DNA of 64,000 nucleotides from positions 124,001 through 188,000 of the forward strand of contig NZ_JAXAFJ010000004.1 of the NCBI RefSeq assembly GCF_033898525.1. The letters are read 5' to 3'. Source of the stretch: Flaviflagellibacter rhizophilus. GTDB taxonomy: Bacteria > Pseudomonadota > Alphaproteobacteria > Rhizobiales > Methylopilaceae. Positions 50,599 through 59,525 of this stretch are shown piece by piece; within the stretch, counting starts at the first letter, position 1; each line of letters opens with the position of its first letter. Made by a program: the position numbers and the translations under genes. The notes under the pieces were generated by a model that worked only from the letters and a program-made list of their open reading frames with translations, did no database searches and was not told the DNA's origin.

Positions 50599-51312
50599 TT
50601 GGCCGTGCAGTTCGATGGCTTGGAGCGTGTGGATCTCCGCGCGGTGCCAATCTCGGCGCGGGTCCACGAGGTCCTGCGAAAGGCGATCACCAACGTTGAA
50701 CTTCTGCCGGGCGCTCCCGTATCCGAGAAAGAGCTGTGCGAGCGCTACGGCGTGAGCCGCACGCCTGTCCGCGAGGCGCTCCTGCGGCTGGCGGACGAGC
50801 GGCTGGTGGACATCTTCCCCCAGCGCGGCACCTTCGTTTCACGAATACGGCTGGACAGCGTGCAAGACGGCATGGTGATCCGGCAGGCCCTCGAACGCGC
50901 CTCGGTGCGCAGGGCCAGCTCGCGAGCGACGCCGGCGGACATCGCCGGATTGCGCATCTCTTTGGCACGCCAGCGAGCCAGCAATCTCGCCGCCGACTTC
51001 GCGGTTTTCCACGCCGAGGACGAGGGCTTTCACCAGAGGATCGCGGACCTTTCGGGCCATCCCAGCCTGTGGCGTGTGGTGCGGCAGGAGAAGGTGCAGA
51101 TCGACCGTTGCCGCGTCCTCCATCTGCCGCTGTCGAGCCGGCGCGAGGATGTCATCGCCGAGCACGCCGCCATCGTGGATGCGCTGGAGCGTAACGACCC
51201 CGACGCCGCCGAGCACGCCATGCACGCCCATCTCGCCGGCGTGCTGCCCGGCATCGACGAGCTTCTCGAGCTCCACCCCGATTACTTCGACTCCCTTCCG
51301 AACCGCACCTGA
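50599..51312 (+). CDS. GntR-family regulator, FCD subfamily (hexuronate operon)
   Basis: A 237-residue regulator. The winged helix is HEVLRKAITNVELLPG ... SEKELCERYGVSRTPVREALLRLADERLV, followed by IFPQRGTFVSRI and an FCD domain with DEGFHQRIADLSGH, EHAAIVDAL and HAHLAGVL (metal His positions). It starts with TTG, supported by GGAG seven bases upstream. It is the first gene of the uxaC-uxuB-kdgK-eda operon and probably represses that operon and divergent uxuA until a hexuronate-derived inducer is present, as UxuR/ExuR do in E. coli. Confidence 0.9.
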   Translation: MAVQFDGLERVDLRAVPISARVHEVLRKAITNVELLPGAPVSEKELCERYGVSRTPVREALLRLADERLVDIFPQRGTFVSRIRLDSVQDGMVIRQALERASVRRASSRATPADIAGLRISLARQRASNLAADFAVFHAEDEGFHQRIADLSGHPSLWRVVRQEKVQIDRCRVLHLPLSSRREDVIAEHAAIVDALERNDPDAAEHAMHAHLAGVLPGIDELLELHPDYFDSLPNRT

Positions 51313-51323
51313 GAGAGCGCCGC

Positions 51324-52730
51324 GTGCTGCACCCGGACCGCCTGTTCCCATCCGATCCGACGACACGGGCTATAGCCCGCCGGCTCTACGACGGCGTCGC
51401 CGGCCTGCCGATCGTGTCGCCGCACGGCCACACCGACCCGCGCTGGTACGCGGAGAACGAGCCCTTCGCCGATCCCGCCGCGCTGTTCGTGGTTCCCGAC
51501 CACTACATCTTCCGCATGCTCTACAGTCAGGGCGTGGCGCTGGAAGACCTCGGCGTTCCCGCCCGCCCGGGCAGCGGCATCCGCGTCGAGACCGACCCGC
51601 GCGCGATCTGGCGCCGCTTCGCCGAAAACTGGCACCTGTTCCGCGGCACCCCGACCCGGCTGTGGCTGGAGCACGCCTTCGAAACCTTGTTCGGCCTCGG
51701 CGCGCCGCTCTCCGCCAAGACCGCCGACCTCTACTACGACACCATCGCGGAGGCCCTGCCGCGCCCCGAGTTCCGGCCGCGCGCGCTGTTCGAGCGTTTC
51801 AACATCGAGGCGATCGCCACCACCGAGAGCCCGCTCGACGACCTGCGCTGGCACCGCATGATCCGCGAATCCGGCTGGAGCGGCCGCGTCGTCACCGCCT
51901 ACCGCCCCGATCCGGTGGTCGATCCCGACTACCCGGGCTTCCGCGCCAACCTCGAGCAGTTCGGCGATCTCACCGGCGAGGATGCCTTGAGCTGGACCGG
52001 CTATCTCGCCGCACACCGCATCCGCCGCGCCTACGTCAAGAGCTTCGGCGCAACCTCGACCGACCATGGCCACCCCAGCGCGACGACAGCCGACCTCGAC
52101 CCAGCCGAGGCCGAGGCGCTGTTCCGCCGCGTCAGCAGCGGCAATGCCGCGCCCGGGGATGCGGAGCTGTTCCGCGGCCAGATGCTGACCGAGATGGCGG
52201 CCATGAGCCTGGAGGACGGACTGGTGATGCAGATCCACCCCGGCGCGGTGCGCAACCACAATCCCGGCGTCTTCGAGCGCTTCGGCCTCGACAAGGGTGC
52301 CGACATCCCCTCGCGCACCGATTACGTGCGGGCACTGAAGCCGCTGCTCGACCGCTTCGGCAACGAGCGCGACCTCACGATCATCCTCTTCACGCTCGAC
52401 GAGACCGCCTACTCGCGAGAACTGGCCCCGCTGGCGGGGCATTACCCCGCACTGCGGCTTGGCCCCGCCTGGTGGTTCTTCGACGCCCCCGGCGGCATGC
52501 GCCGCTTCCGCGACCTGACGACGGAGACGGCGGGCTTCTACAACACCGTCGGCTTCAACGACGACACCCGCGCCTTCCCCTCCATCCCGGCCCGTCACGA
52601 CGTGTCCCGCCGCGTCGATTGCGGCTTCCTCGCCGAACTGGTCGCCACCCACCGCCTCGGCGAGGACGAAGCCCACGAGACGGCTCACGACCTCGCCTAC
52701 CGCCTCGCCAAGAAGGCCTATCGCCTATGA
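51324..52730 (+). CDS. uxaC: Uronate (glucuronate/galacturonate) isomerase
   Basis: A 468-residue amidohydrolase-fold isomerase that turns D-glucuronate into D-fructuronate and D-galacturonate into D-tagaturonate. Visible are LPIVSPHGHTDPRWY (H34/H36 metal site), NWHLFRGTPTRLWLEHAF, ATTESPLDDLRWH, MQIHPGAVRNHNP, ILFTLDETAYSREL and PARHDVSRRVDCGFLAELVA, all typical of UxaC. Start is GTG 51324, 11 bp after the regulator. The stop overlaps uxuB (ATGA). Confidence 0.96.
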   Translation: MLHPDRLFPSDPTTRAIARRLYDGVAGLPIVSPHGHTDPRWYAENEPFADPAALFVVPDHYIFRMLYSQGVALEDLGVPARPGSGIRVETDPRAIWRRFAENWHLFRGTPTRLWLEHAFETLFGLGAPLSAKTADLYYDTIAEALPRPEFRPRALFERFNIEAIATTESPLDDLRWHRMIRESGWSGRVVTAYRPDPVVDPDYPGFRANLEQFGDLTGEDALSWTGYLAAHRIRRAYVKSFGATSTDHGHPSATTADLDPAEAEALFRRVSSGNAAPGDAELFRGQMLTEMAAMSLEDGLVMQIHPGAVRNHNPGVFERFGLDKGADIPSRTDYVRALKPLLDRFGNERDLTIILFTLDETAYSRELAPLAGHYPALRLGPAWWFFDAPGGMRRFRDLTTETAGFYNTVGFNDDTRAFPSIPARHDVSRRVDCGFLAELVATHRLGEDEAHETAHDLAYRLAKKAYRL

Positions 52731-54217
52731 CCGCCCACCTCTCCCGCCAGACCCTCCCGAACCTGCCGCCGGATGTGCAGCAGCCGGGCTACGACATCGC
52801 CGCCCAGAAGATCGGCATCGTCCATCTGGGCATCGGCGCCTTCCACCGCGCCCACCAGGCCGTCTATGTCGATGACCGCATGGCGGCCGGCGAACGCGAC
52901 TGGGCGATCCTCGGCGTCAGCCTGCGCTCGCCGGACACGCGCGACGCGCTGGAGCCGCAGGACGGGCTCTACACCGTGCTGGTGCGCGGGGGCGAGGGCG
53001 TGCAGCCGCGCGTCATCGGCTCGGTGCAGGGCGTGCTGGTGGCGCCAGAGGATCCCGAGGCGGTGCTGCGCGCCATGGTCGATCCCGCCGTCCGCATCGT
53101 CTCGCTCACGGTGACGGAGAAGGGCTATTGCCACGATCCCGCGACGGGCACGCTGCGCGAGAACCATCCCGACATCGTCCACGATCTCGAGGTGCCGCTG
53201 ACGCCTCGCAGCGCGCCCGGACTGCTGGTGGAGGCGCTGCGCCGCCGCCGCGCCAACGGCACCGTGCCGTTTACCGTGCTGTGCTGCGACAACCTTCCGA
53301 GCAATGGCCGCACCGTGCGCCGCGTCGTCGTGCGCCTCGCCGAACTGCTGGATGCCGATCTCGCGGCCCACATCGCGGCCGACGTCGCGTTCCCCGCCAC
53401 CATGGTGGACCGCATCGTGCCCGCCACCACGGCCGCAGATCGCGACTTCATCACCGAACGCCTCGGCGTGGACGACGCCTGGCCGGTATCGACAGAGCCG
53501 TTCAGCCAGTGGGTCATCGAGGACAGCTTCCCGACCGGCCGCCCGCGTTTCGAACTGGCCGGCGCCGAACTCGTCACCGAGGTCGAGCCCTACGAGGCCA
53601 TGAAGCTGCGCCTCCTCAACGGTTCGCATTCAACCCTGGCCTATCTCGGCTATCTCGCCGGTCATGAGACCATTGCCGACACCATGGCCGATCCGGCCTT
53701 TGCGCGGCTGGTGCGCGGCCTCATGGACGAGGAGGTCACGCCCACCCTGCAGGTTCCGCCGGGCGCCGATCTCGCGGGCTACAAGGCCTCGCTGATCGCC
53801 CGGTTCGAGAACACCGCTCTGCGCCACCGCACGTGGCAGATCGCCATGGACGGTTCGCAGAAGCTGCCCCAGCGCCTGCTCGGCACGGCGCGGGAGCGGC
53901 TGGCGGCGGGCGGCTCCATTGCCCGCATCGCGCTCGGTGTCGCGGCCTGGATGCGCTACGTCACCGGCGTGGACGAGAACGGCGCCGGGATCGACGTGCG
54001 CGACCCGCTCGGTGAGCGGCTTCGCGCGATTGCGGACGCCGCCGGCCCGGACGCCGCGCGCCTCGCCCCCGCGCTGCTCGGCGTCCGCGAGATCTTCGGC
54101 GAGGACCTGCCGAACGAGCCGCGCTTCACCCGTCCGGTCGAGGAAGCCCTGGCCTCCCTGTTCGCGCGCGGGTCTGCCGCCACGGTCGAGGCGGTCGCCT
54201 CCGGGACCGGCGCATGA
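52727..54217 (+). CDS. uxuB: Fructuronate reductase / mannitol dehydrogenase family
   Basis: A 496-residue polyol dehydrogenase. The N-terminal NAD domain has IVHLGIGAFHRAHQAVY; the centre has VTEKGYCHDP, CCDNLPSNGRTVR, ATMVDRIVPAT and QWVIEDSFPTGRP; the catalytic lysine lies in YEAMKLRLLNGSHSTLAYLGYL. The pattern matches UxuB (fructuronate to mannonate), though mannitol 2-dehydrogenase is close. Placement between uxaC and kdgK favours UxuB. Its stop overlaps kdgK (ATGA, 54214-54217). Confidence 0.92.
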   Translation: MTAHLSRQTLPNLPPDVQQPGYDIAAQKIGIVHLGIGAFHRAHQAVYVDDRMAAGERDWAILGVSLRSPDTRDALEPQDGLYTVLVRGGEGVQPRVIGSVQGVLVAPEDPEAVLRAMVDPAVRIVSLTVTEKGYCHDPATGTLRENHPDIVHDLEVPLTPRSAPGLLVEALRRRRANGTVPFTVLCCDNLPSNGRTVRRVVVRLAELLDADLAAHIAADVAFPATMVDRIVPATTAADRDFITERLGVDDAWPVSTEPFSQWVIEDSFPTGRPRFELAGAELVTEVEPYEAMKLRLLNGSHSTLAYLGYLAGHETIADTMADPAFARLVRGLMDEEVTPTLQVPPGADLAGYKASLIARFENTALRHRTWQIAMDGSQKLPQRLLGTARERLAAGGSIARIALGVAAWMRYVTGVDENGAGIDVRDPLGERLRAIADAAGPDAARLAPALLGVREIFGEDLPNEPRFTRPVEEALASLFARGSAATVEAVASGTGA

Positions 54218-55158
54218 AGCGCCTCGACATCCTGTGCATCGGCGAGCCCCTGATGGAGTTCGCCGAGGTGAAGCGCGCGGGCGAGCGGCTGATGCTGCCG
54301 GGCTTCGGAGGCGATGTGATGAACGTCGCGGTGGCCGCTGCGCGTCAGGGCGGGCGGGTCGCGGCCTTCACCGCGCTCGGCGACGACACCTTCGGGCGCG
54401 AGTTCCTCGACCTTTGGGATCGCGAGGGCATCGACCGCTCCAGCGTCATCACCCGCGAGAACGGCCGCACCGGGGTCTACTTCATCACCTACGGCCCTGA
54501 GGGCCACGAGTTCACCTATGCCCGCGCCGGCTCTGCCGCGAGCCTGATGACCCCAGACGAACTGCCGCGCGATTTGCTGGAGAGCACCCGCGTCCTCCAC
54601 GTCTCCGGCATCAGCCAGGCCATCAGCGCCGATGCGGCAGATGCCGTGTCCTCCGCCATCCAGCAGGCCAAGGCCGCCGGGGCGCTGGTCTCCTACGACA
54701 CCAACCTTCGCCTTCGCCTCTGGCCGCTGGAGCGCGCCCGGACCGTGATCCACGCAGCCATTACCAACGCCGACATCGCCCGCCCCGGCCTCGATGACGC
54801 GCGCCAGCTCACCGGCCTCGATACCCCCGACGAGATCGTGGACTTCTATCTCAAGCTTGGCCCCCGCATCGTGGCGCTGACGCTCGGCAGCGAAGGCTGC
54901 CTCGTCGCAACCCGCGAGGAACGCCGCATCGTGCCCGGCATCCGCGTCGAGGCCGTCGACGCCTCGGGCGCGGGCGACACCTTTGGCGGCGCGTTCCTCG
55001 CCGAATACCTCCGCTCCGGCGATCCCTTCACCGCCGCGCGCCATGCCAATGTCGCCGCCGCCCTTCAGACGCGCGGCCACGGCGCCGTCGCCCCCATGCC
55101 CACGCGCGCCGAGGTGGATGCCGTCCTCGCCCCGCCCTCTTCCGGAACCCCGTCATGA
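54214..55158 (+). CDS. kdgK: 2-dehydro-3-deoxygluconokinase
   Basis: A 314-residue PfkB-family sugar kinase that phosphorylates KDG to KDPG. It has the N-terminal GGDVMNVAVAAARQGG substrate motif, YDTNLRLRLW, LTLGSEGCL and the ATP/anion-hole signature DASGAGDTFGGAFLAEYL with catalytic Asp. It is translated from an ATG overlapping uxuB and its stop overlaps eda. Confidence 0.94.
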   Translation: MKRLDILCIGEPLMEFAEVKRAGERLMLPGFGGDVMNVAVAAARQGGRVAAFTALGDDTFGREFLDLWDREGIDRSSVITRENGRTGVYFITYGPEGHEFTYARAGSAASLMTPDELPRDLLESTRVLHVSGISQAISADAADAVSSAIQQAKAAGALVSYDTNLRLRLWPLERARTVIHAAITNADIARPGLDDARQLTGLDTPDEIVDFYLKLGPRIVALTLGSEGCLVATREERRIVPGIRVEAVDASGAGDTFGGAFLAEYLRSGDPFTAARHANVAAALQTRGHGAVAPMPTRAEVDAVLAPPSSGTPS

Positions 55159-55793
55159 TCGACCACAACCAGTCCCTGCGCGACCTCCTCGCCCGCGCAC
55201 CGGTCATCCCGGTGCTGACGTTCGAAACGCCGGAGGAGGCCATCGCCATCAGCGGCGCGCTGATCGACGGTGGGCTCGACGTGCTGGAGGTGACGTTGCG
55301 CACGCCGCGCGCGCTGGAGGTCATCGCAGCCCTGGCCTCTGAATTCCCCGATGCCTGGGTAGGCGCCGGCACCGTGCTGGCGATCGAGCAGGCCCGTGCG
55401 GCACAGGAGGCCGGGGCACGCTTCCTCGTGTCGCCCGGCAGCACCGAGACGCTGCTGCGCGAGGGCGCCGATTTCCCGCTGCCCTGGCTGCACGCCGCCG
55501 TCACCGCGTCGGAGGTCATGCGCCTGCGCGAGCATGGCCGCCGCGTGCTGAAGTTCTTCCCGGCCGAGCAGGCCGGCGGCGCGGCGGTGCTGAAGGCGTG
55601 GGCGCCGGTGCTGCAGGACGTGATGTTCTGCCCCACGGGCGGCGTCGATGCCGCCAAGGCCCCGGCCTACCTGGCCTTGCCGAACGTCGGTGCGGTGGGC
55701 GGTTCGTGGATCGTGCCGGCGGATGCGGTCAAGGCGCGCGATCTCGCCCGCATCACCGATCTGGCGCGTGCGGCGAAGGCGCTGCGCCCCTGA
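55155..55793 (+). CDS. eda: KDPG aldolase (2-keto-3-deoxy-6-phosphogluconate aldolase)
   Basis: A 212-residue class I aldolase splitting KDPG into pyruvate and glyceraldehyde 3-phosphate. Catalytic features: VLEVTLRT (E45), VGAGTVL, RFLVSPGSTETLL and VLKFFPAEQAGG with Schiff-base K133. The usual PGVxTPSE loop is replaced by HAAVTASE, a small deviation from canonical Eda. It is the last gene of the operon; 17 bp downstream it converges on the next GntR gene. Confidence 0.92.
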   Translation: MIDHNQSLRDLLARAPVIPVLTFETPEEAIAISGALIDGGLDVLEVTLRTPRALEVIAALASEFPDAWVGAGTVLAIEQARAAQEAGARFLVSPGSTETLLREGADFPLPWLHAAVTASEVMRLREHGRRVLKFFPAEQAGGAAVLKAWAPVLQDVMFCPTGGVDAAKAPAYLALPNVGAVGGSWIVPADAVKARDLARITDLARAAKALRP

Positions 55794-55810
55794 TCGATGC
55801 CCGTGCTGCC

Positions 55811-56518
55811 CTAGTCAAACAGATCGGGGTAGTCGGTCTCCAGCTGCGGCAGCGCGCGCAGGATTTCCATGAGGTGCGCGCGCATAGCGGCGGCAGCATC
55901 GTCCTCGTCGCGGCGGTCGATGGCGCTCATGATGGCGCGGTGCTGCTCGATCAGCGGCAGCATGGCGTCCGGACCGGGCAGGGTCAGCTGGCACACGCGG
56001 TCCATGTGCGCCTTCATGTCCCGCGCCATCGTCCACGCGAGAGGGCAGCCCGCGCCCTCGGCCAGCGCCTGATGGAACATCTCGTCATAGCGCTTGAAGG
56101 CGCCATGCTCTCCGCGCGTCGCGACCTTCTCCTGCATGTCGATGATGTCGTCGATGCGCACGCGTGTCTGCGTGTCGAAGGAGGTGCAGGCCCGCCGTGC
56201 GACGGCGGTCTCGACAGCCTCGCGCACGAAGCGCGCCTCGATCATCTTCCGCACGGTGATCTTGGCCACCACGGTGCCGCGCTGCGGCAGGATCTCGACG
56301 AGTTGGCGCTGCGCCAGCGAGATGAAGGCCTCGCGGACGGGCTGGCGCGACACTCCGGACTTCTGCGCGATGTCCTGTTCCGACAGCCGGGTGCCGGGGC
56401 GCAGCTCAAGCGTCATGATGGCCTGCAGAAGCTCAGCCTCGATGCGCTGGGCCGCTGAGAAATAGGGCGCGGCTTCGAATCTTTCCTCCAAAAGCTGGCC
56501 CTCCCGATTGTCTTGCAT
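55811..56518 (-). CDS. GntR-family regulator, FCD subfamily (TRAP/kdu operon)
   Basis: A 235-residue regulator. The winged helix is ELLQAIMTLELRPGTRL ... SEQDIAQKSGVSRQPVREAFISLAQRQLV, followed by ILPQRGTVVAKI and an FCD domain with YDEMFHQALAEGAG, EQHRAIMSAI and RAHLMEIL. ATG 56518 follows AGGA with good spacing; an ATG at 56536 adds six residues. It is divergent from the TRAP-kduI-kduD operon and most likely controls it; the intergenic region contains TACCATACCA (56531-56540), a possible site. Confidence 0.9.
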   Translation of the reverse strand: MQDNREGQLLEERFEAAPYFSAAQRIEAELLQAIMTLELRPGTRLSEQDIAQKSGVSRQPVREAFISLAQRQLVEILPQRGTVVAKITVRKMIEARFVREAVETAVARRACTSFDTQTRVRIDDIIDMQEKVATRGEHGAFKRYDEMFHQALAEGAGCPLAWTMARDMKAHMDRVCQLTLPGPDAMLPLIEQHRAIMSAIDRRDEDDAAAAMRAHLMEILRALPQLETDYPDLFD

Positions 56519-56620
56519 ACTCTTTCCTACTACCATACCACATTCAAGAGGGGTCGGTCATACGGCCCTCGAACTTGAAGAATGGCGTCAACGAACGCCA
56601 CGCCCGGAGGAGCACATACC

Positions 56621-57595
56621 ATGATCAGCAGACGCACCCTCATCGGCGCGGCATTCGCGCTTGCCGCCGCCACCACAGCGGGTCACGCCCAAGTCACCCT
56701 TCGCTCCGCCGACATCCATCCGGATGGCTACCCGACGGTCGAGGCCGTCAAGTATTTCGGCCAGCTTGTCGAGGAACGCACCAAGGGCGCGCTCAAGGCG
56801 CAGGTGTTCAGCTCCGCTCAGCTGGGGCAGGAAAAGGACACCATCGAGCAGACCCGCTTCGGCGTCATCGATCTGAACCGCGTCAACATGGGCGCGTTCA
56901 ACAACCTCATTCCCGAGACCACCGTCCCCGGCCTGCCGTTCGTCTTCAAGTCCATCGCGCACATGCGCCATGTCATGGACGGCCCGATCGGCGACGAGAT
57001 CCTCAGGGCGTTCGAGCCGCACGGCCTCGTTGGCCTCGCCTTCTATGATTCCGGCGCGCGCTCCTTCTACAACAGCAAGAAGCCGATCAACTCCCCCGCC
57101 GACATGAAGGGCATGAAGATCCGCGTCCAGCAGGCGGACCTGTTCATCGCCATGGTCAACGCGCTGGGTGCCAATGCCACGCCGATGCCGGCGGGCGAGG
57201 TGTATGGCGGAATCCAGACCGGCGTCGTCGACGGCGCCGAAAACAACTGGCCGAGCTACGATTCCTTCCGCCACGCCGAGGTCGCGAAGTTCTATTCGCT
57301 GACGGAGCACTCGATGTCGCCGGAAGTGTTCGTGATGTCGAAGCTCAAATTCGACCGCCTGACGCCGGAGCAGCAGGGCATCGTCCGCGCCGCCGCCAAG
57401 GAGTCCGTCGCCAAGATGCGCGAGCTGTGGGACGCCCGCGAGAAGGCTTCCGAGGCCAAGGTGCGCGCGGCAGGCGCGCAGGTGAACACCGTCGATAAAC
57501 AGCCCTTCATCGACGCCGTGCAGCCGCTCTACGCGAAGTACGCGAAGGACGCCAAGCTGAAGGACCTCGTCGCCCGCATCCAGGCGACGAACTGA
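56621..57595 (+). CDS. dctP: TRAP transporter substrate-binding protein
   Basis: A 324-residue periplasmic protein with signal MISRRTLIGAAFALAAATTA ending GHAQ. The mature part opens VTLRSADIHPDGYPTVEAV and contains LKAQVFSSAQLGQEKD, the ligand-binding Arg in GMKIRVQQADLF and GEVYGGIQTGVVDGAENNW, as in DctP proteins for hexuronates. GGAGGAG just upstream sets the start. It leads an operon with small and large permeases and KduI/KduD, so uronates or unsaturated-uronate products are the probable cargo. Confidence 0.93.
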   Translation: MISRRTLIGAAFALAAATTAGHAQVTLRSADIHPDGYPTVEAVKYFGQLVEERTKGALKAQVFSSAQLGQEKDTIEQTRFGVIDLNRVNMGAFNNLIPETTVPGLPFVFKSIAHMRHVMDGPIGDEILRAFEPHGLVGLAFYDSGARSFYNSKKPINSPADMKGMKIRVQQADLFIAMVNALGANATPMPAGEVYGGIQTGVVDGAENNWPSYDSFRHAEVAKFYSLTEHSMSPEVFVMSKLKFDRLTPEQQGIVRAAAKESVAKMRELWDAREKASEAKVRAAGAQVNTVDKQPFIDAVQPLYAKYAKDAKLKDLVARIQATN

Positions 57596-57661
57596 TCCAC
57601 ATTCCGCCGGGCGGGCCGGAGCGATCCGGCCCACCATCTCGTCTCGTTTGGAGATCGCGGC

Positions 57662-58198
57662 ATGGCCAGGCTTAGGCACATCCCCGACATTCTTTCCCGC
57701 ATCAGCACGGCGGCCGTCTGGCTGGCCGGCGCAGGCCTCGTCCTTATGACGGCGTTCGTCGCGTGGCAGGTCTTCGCCCGCTACGTCCTGAACGATTCCC
57801 CAAGCTGGACCGAGCCGGGCGCCCTGCTTCTGATGAGCTGGTTTATCCTGCTCGGCGCGGCGGTGGGCGTCCGAGAGGGCGTCCATCTCGGCTTCGAGAC
57901 GGCGCTCCACCACGCGCCGCGCCCGCTGCGCCGCGTCATGCTGGCCACCACGGAAACCCTCGTCACGGGCTTCGGCGTCGCCATGAGCTGGTACGGCTGG
58001 CAGCTCGCCGCCTCCACCTGGAGCGCGGACATGGCCGGCCTGCCCATCCCGCAGGGCATGGATTACCTGCCGCTCGCGGTCGGCGGCGCGCTCATCGCGC
58101 TGTTCGCGCTCGAGAAATTGGCCCGCCTTCTGTTCGCCGGCGAGGAGGTTCCCCTCGTCCGCCCTGATCAACCGCATCTCGTCGCCGTCGAGGACTAG
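57662..58198 (+). CDS. dctQ: TRAP transporter small permease
   Basis: A 178-residue membrane protein with four helices and the DctQ pattern FARYVLNDSPSWTEPGALLLMSWFILLGAAVGVREGVHLG shortened by family criteria to W-TEP and R-x-G-x-H. It lies 66 bp after the binding-protein gene and two bases before the large permease. Confidence 0.9.
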   Translation: MARLRHIPDILSRISTAAVWLAGAGLVLMTAFVAWQVFARYVLNDSPSWTEPGALLLMSWFILLGAAVGVREGVHLGFETALHHAPRPLRRVMLATTETLVTGFGVAMSWYGWQLAASTWSADMAGLPIPQGMDYLPLAVGGALIALFALEKLARLLFAGEEVPLVRPDQPHLVAVED

Positions 58199-58200
58199 CC

Positions 58201-59484
58201 ATGGAACTGTGGATCCTCTTCGGCGTCTTCACGCTGCTCCTCGTCATCGGGACGCCGGTCGCGTTCTGCCTCGGCATCGCGTCGCTGGCCACGGTGCTCT
58301 ACATGGGCCTGCCGCCCATCGTCGTGTTCCAGCAGATCAATTCCGGCATGAATGCGTTCGCGATGATCGCGATCCCGCTGTTCATCTATGCCGGCGACCT
58401 CATGGTGCGCGGCGGCATCGCCGACCGGCTGATCCGCTTCGCCGCCAGCCTCGTCGGCCATCTCCGCGGCGGCCTCGGCCAGGTCAACATCCTGGCCTCC
58501 ACCTTCTTCGGCGGCGTGTCCGGCTCGGCCATCGCCGATGCGTCGGCGGTCGGCGGCATCATGATCCCGCAGATGGCGGCGCGCGGCTATGGCCGCGACT
58601 ACGCGGTCAACGTCACGGTCAACGCGGCCATCATCGCGCTGCTGCTGCCGCCGTCGCACAACATGATCATCTATTCCATCGCCGCCGGCGGCTCGGTGTC
58701 GGTGGCGGACCTGTTCACGGCCGGCATCATCCCGGGGCTCCTCCTCATGGCGGCGCTGATGATCACCGCCTGGATCGTGGCGGTACGGCGCGGCTATCCC
58801 GCGGGCGTGTTCCCCGGTTTCGCGACGGTTCTCGCCTACCTCCTCGCGGCATCCCCGGGCATCGTTCTCATCGCCATCATCTTCGGCGGCGTCCGGTCGG
58901 GCGTGTTCACCGCCACCGAGAGTTCATGCGTCGCGCTGCTCTACGCGCTGGGCATCACGGTGTTCGCCTACCGCAGCCTGAAATGGCGCGATTTCCTGGA
59001 GGCGACGCTCGCCGCGGTGCGCACCACAGCCATGGTGCTGCTGGTCATCGGCTGCGCCAGCGCCTTCGGCTGGCTGATGGCCTTCCTGCAGGTGCCGCAG
59101 GCCACCATCAGCCTGATGCGGGCGGTGTCCGACAACCCCATCATCATCCTGCTGATGATCAACATCCTGCTGCTGATCCTTGGCACCTTCATGGACATGG
59201 CGCCGATGGTCATCATCTGCACGCCGATCTTCCTGCCCGTAGTCACCGCCTTCGGCGTCAGCCCGCTGCAGTTCGGCATCGTGCTGATCCTGAACGCCGG
59301 CATCGGCCTCAACACGCCGCCGGTTGGCTCGGTTCTGTTCGTCGGCTGCGCCGTCGGCAAGATCTCGATCGGCGAGGCCATGAAGACGATCTGGCCGTTC
59401 CTCGGCGCCAGCGTCGTCGTGCTGCTGCTCGTCACCTACGTGCCGGCCCTGTCGCTGTGGCTTCCCAGCCTGTTCCACCACTAG
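58201..59484 (+). CDS. dctM: TRAP transporter large permease
   Basis: A 427-residue inner-membrane protein with about 12 helices. DctM signatures are VSGSAIADASAVGGIMIPQM and NTPPVGSVLFVGCAVGK. It is a paralogue of the permease at 38989-40269 but belongs to a separate operon, so the locus holds two complete TRAP importers. It precedes kduI by 41 bp. Confidence 0.93.
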   Translation: MELWILFGVFTLLLVIGTPVAFCLGIASLATVLYMGLPPIVVFQQINSGMNAFAMIAIPLFIYAGDLMVRGGIADRLIRFAASLVGHLRGGLGQVNILASTFFGGVSGSAIADASAVGGIMIPQMAARGYGRDYAVNVTVNAAIIALLLPPSHNMIIYSIAAGGSVSVADLFTAGIIPGLLLMAALMITAWIVAVRRGYPAGVFPGFATVLAYLLAASPGIVLIAIIFGGVRSGVFTATESSCVALLYALGITVFAYRSLKWRDFLEATLAAVRTTAMVLLVIGCASAFGWLMAFLQVPQATISLMRAVSDNPIIILLMINILLLILGTFMDMAPMVIICTPIFLPVVTAFGVSPLQFGIVLILNAGIGLNTPPVGSVLFVGCAVGKISIGEAMKTIWPFLGASVVVLLLVTYVPALSLWLPSLFHH

Positions 59485-59525
59485 GGCGCCGCGCCTCTTT
59501 CCTTTCCGAACAAGTGAGACCCGTC

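Noticed and set aside
51074..54217. 1047-codon plus-strand open frame
   Set aside because: It is a high-GC shadow over gntR and uxaC that only becomes the true uxuB frame after 52727; the Arg/Pro-rich upstream part has no domain.
56541..56584. CATTCAAG ... CTTGAAGAATG imperfect inverted repeat before the second dctP as a riboswitch
   Set aside because: The arms are short and interrupted, and no known riboswitch core is recognisable.
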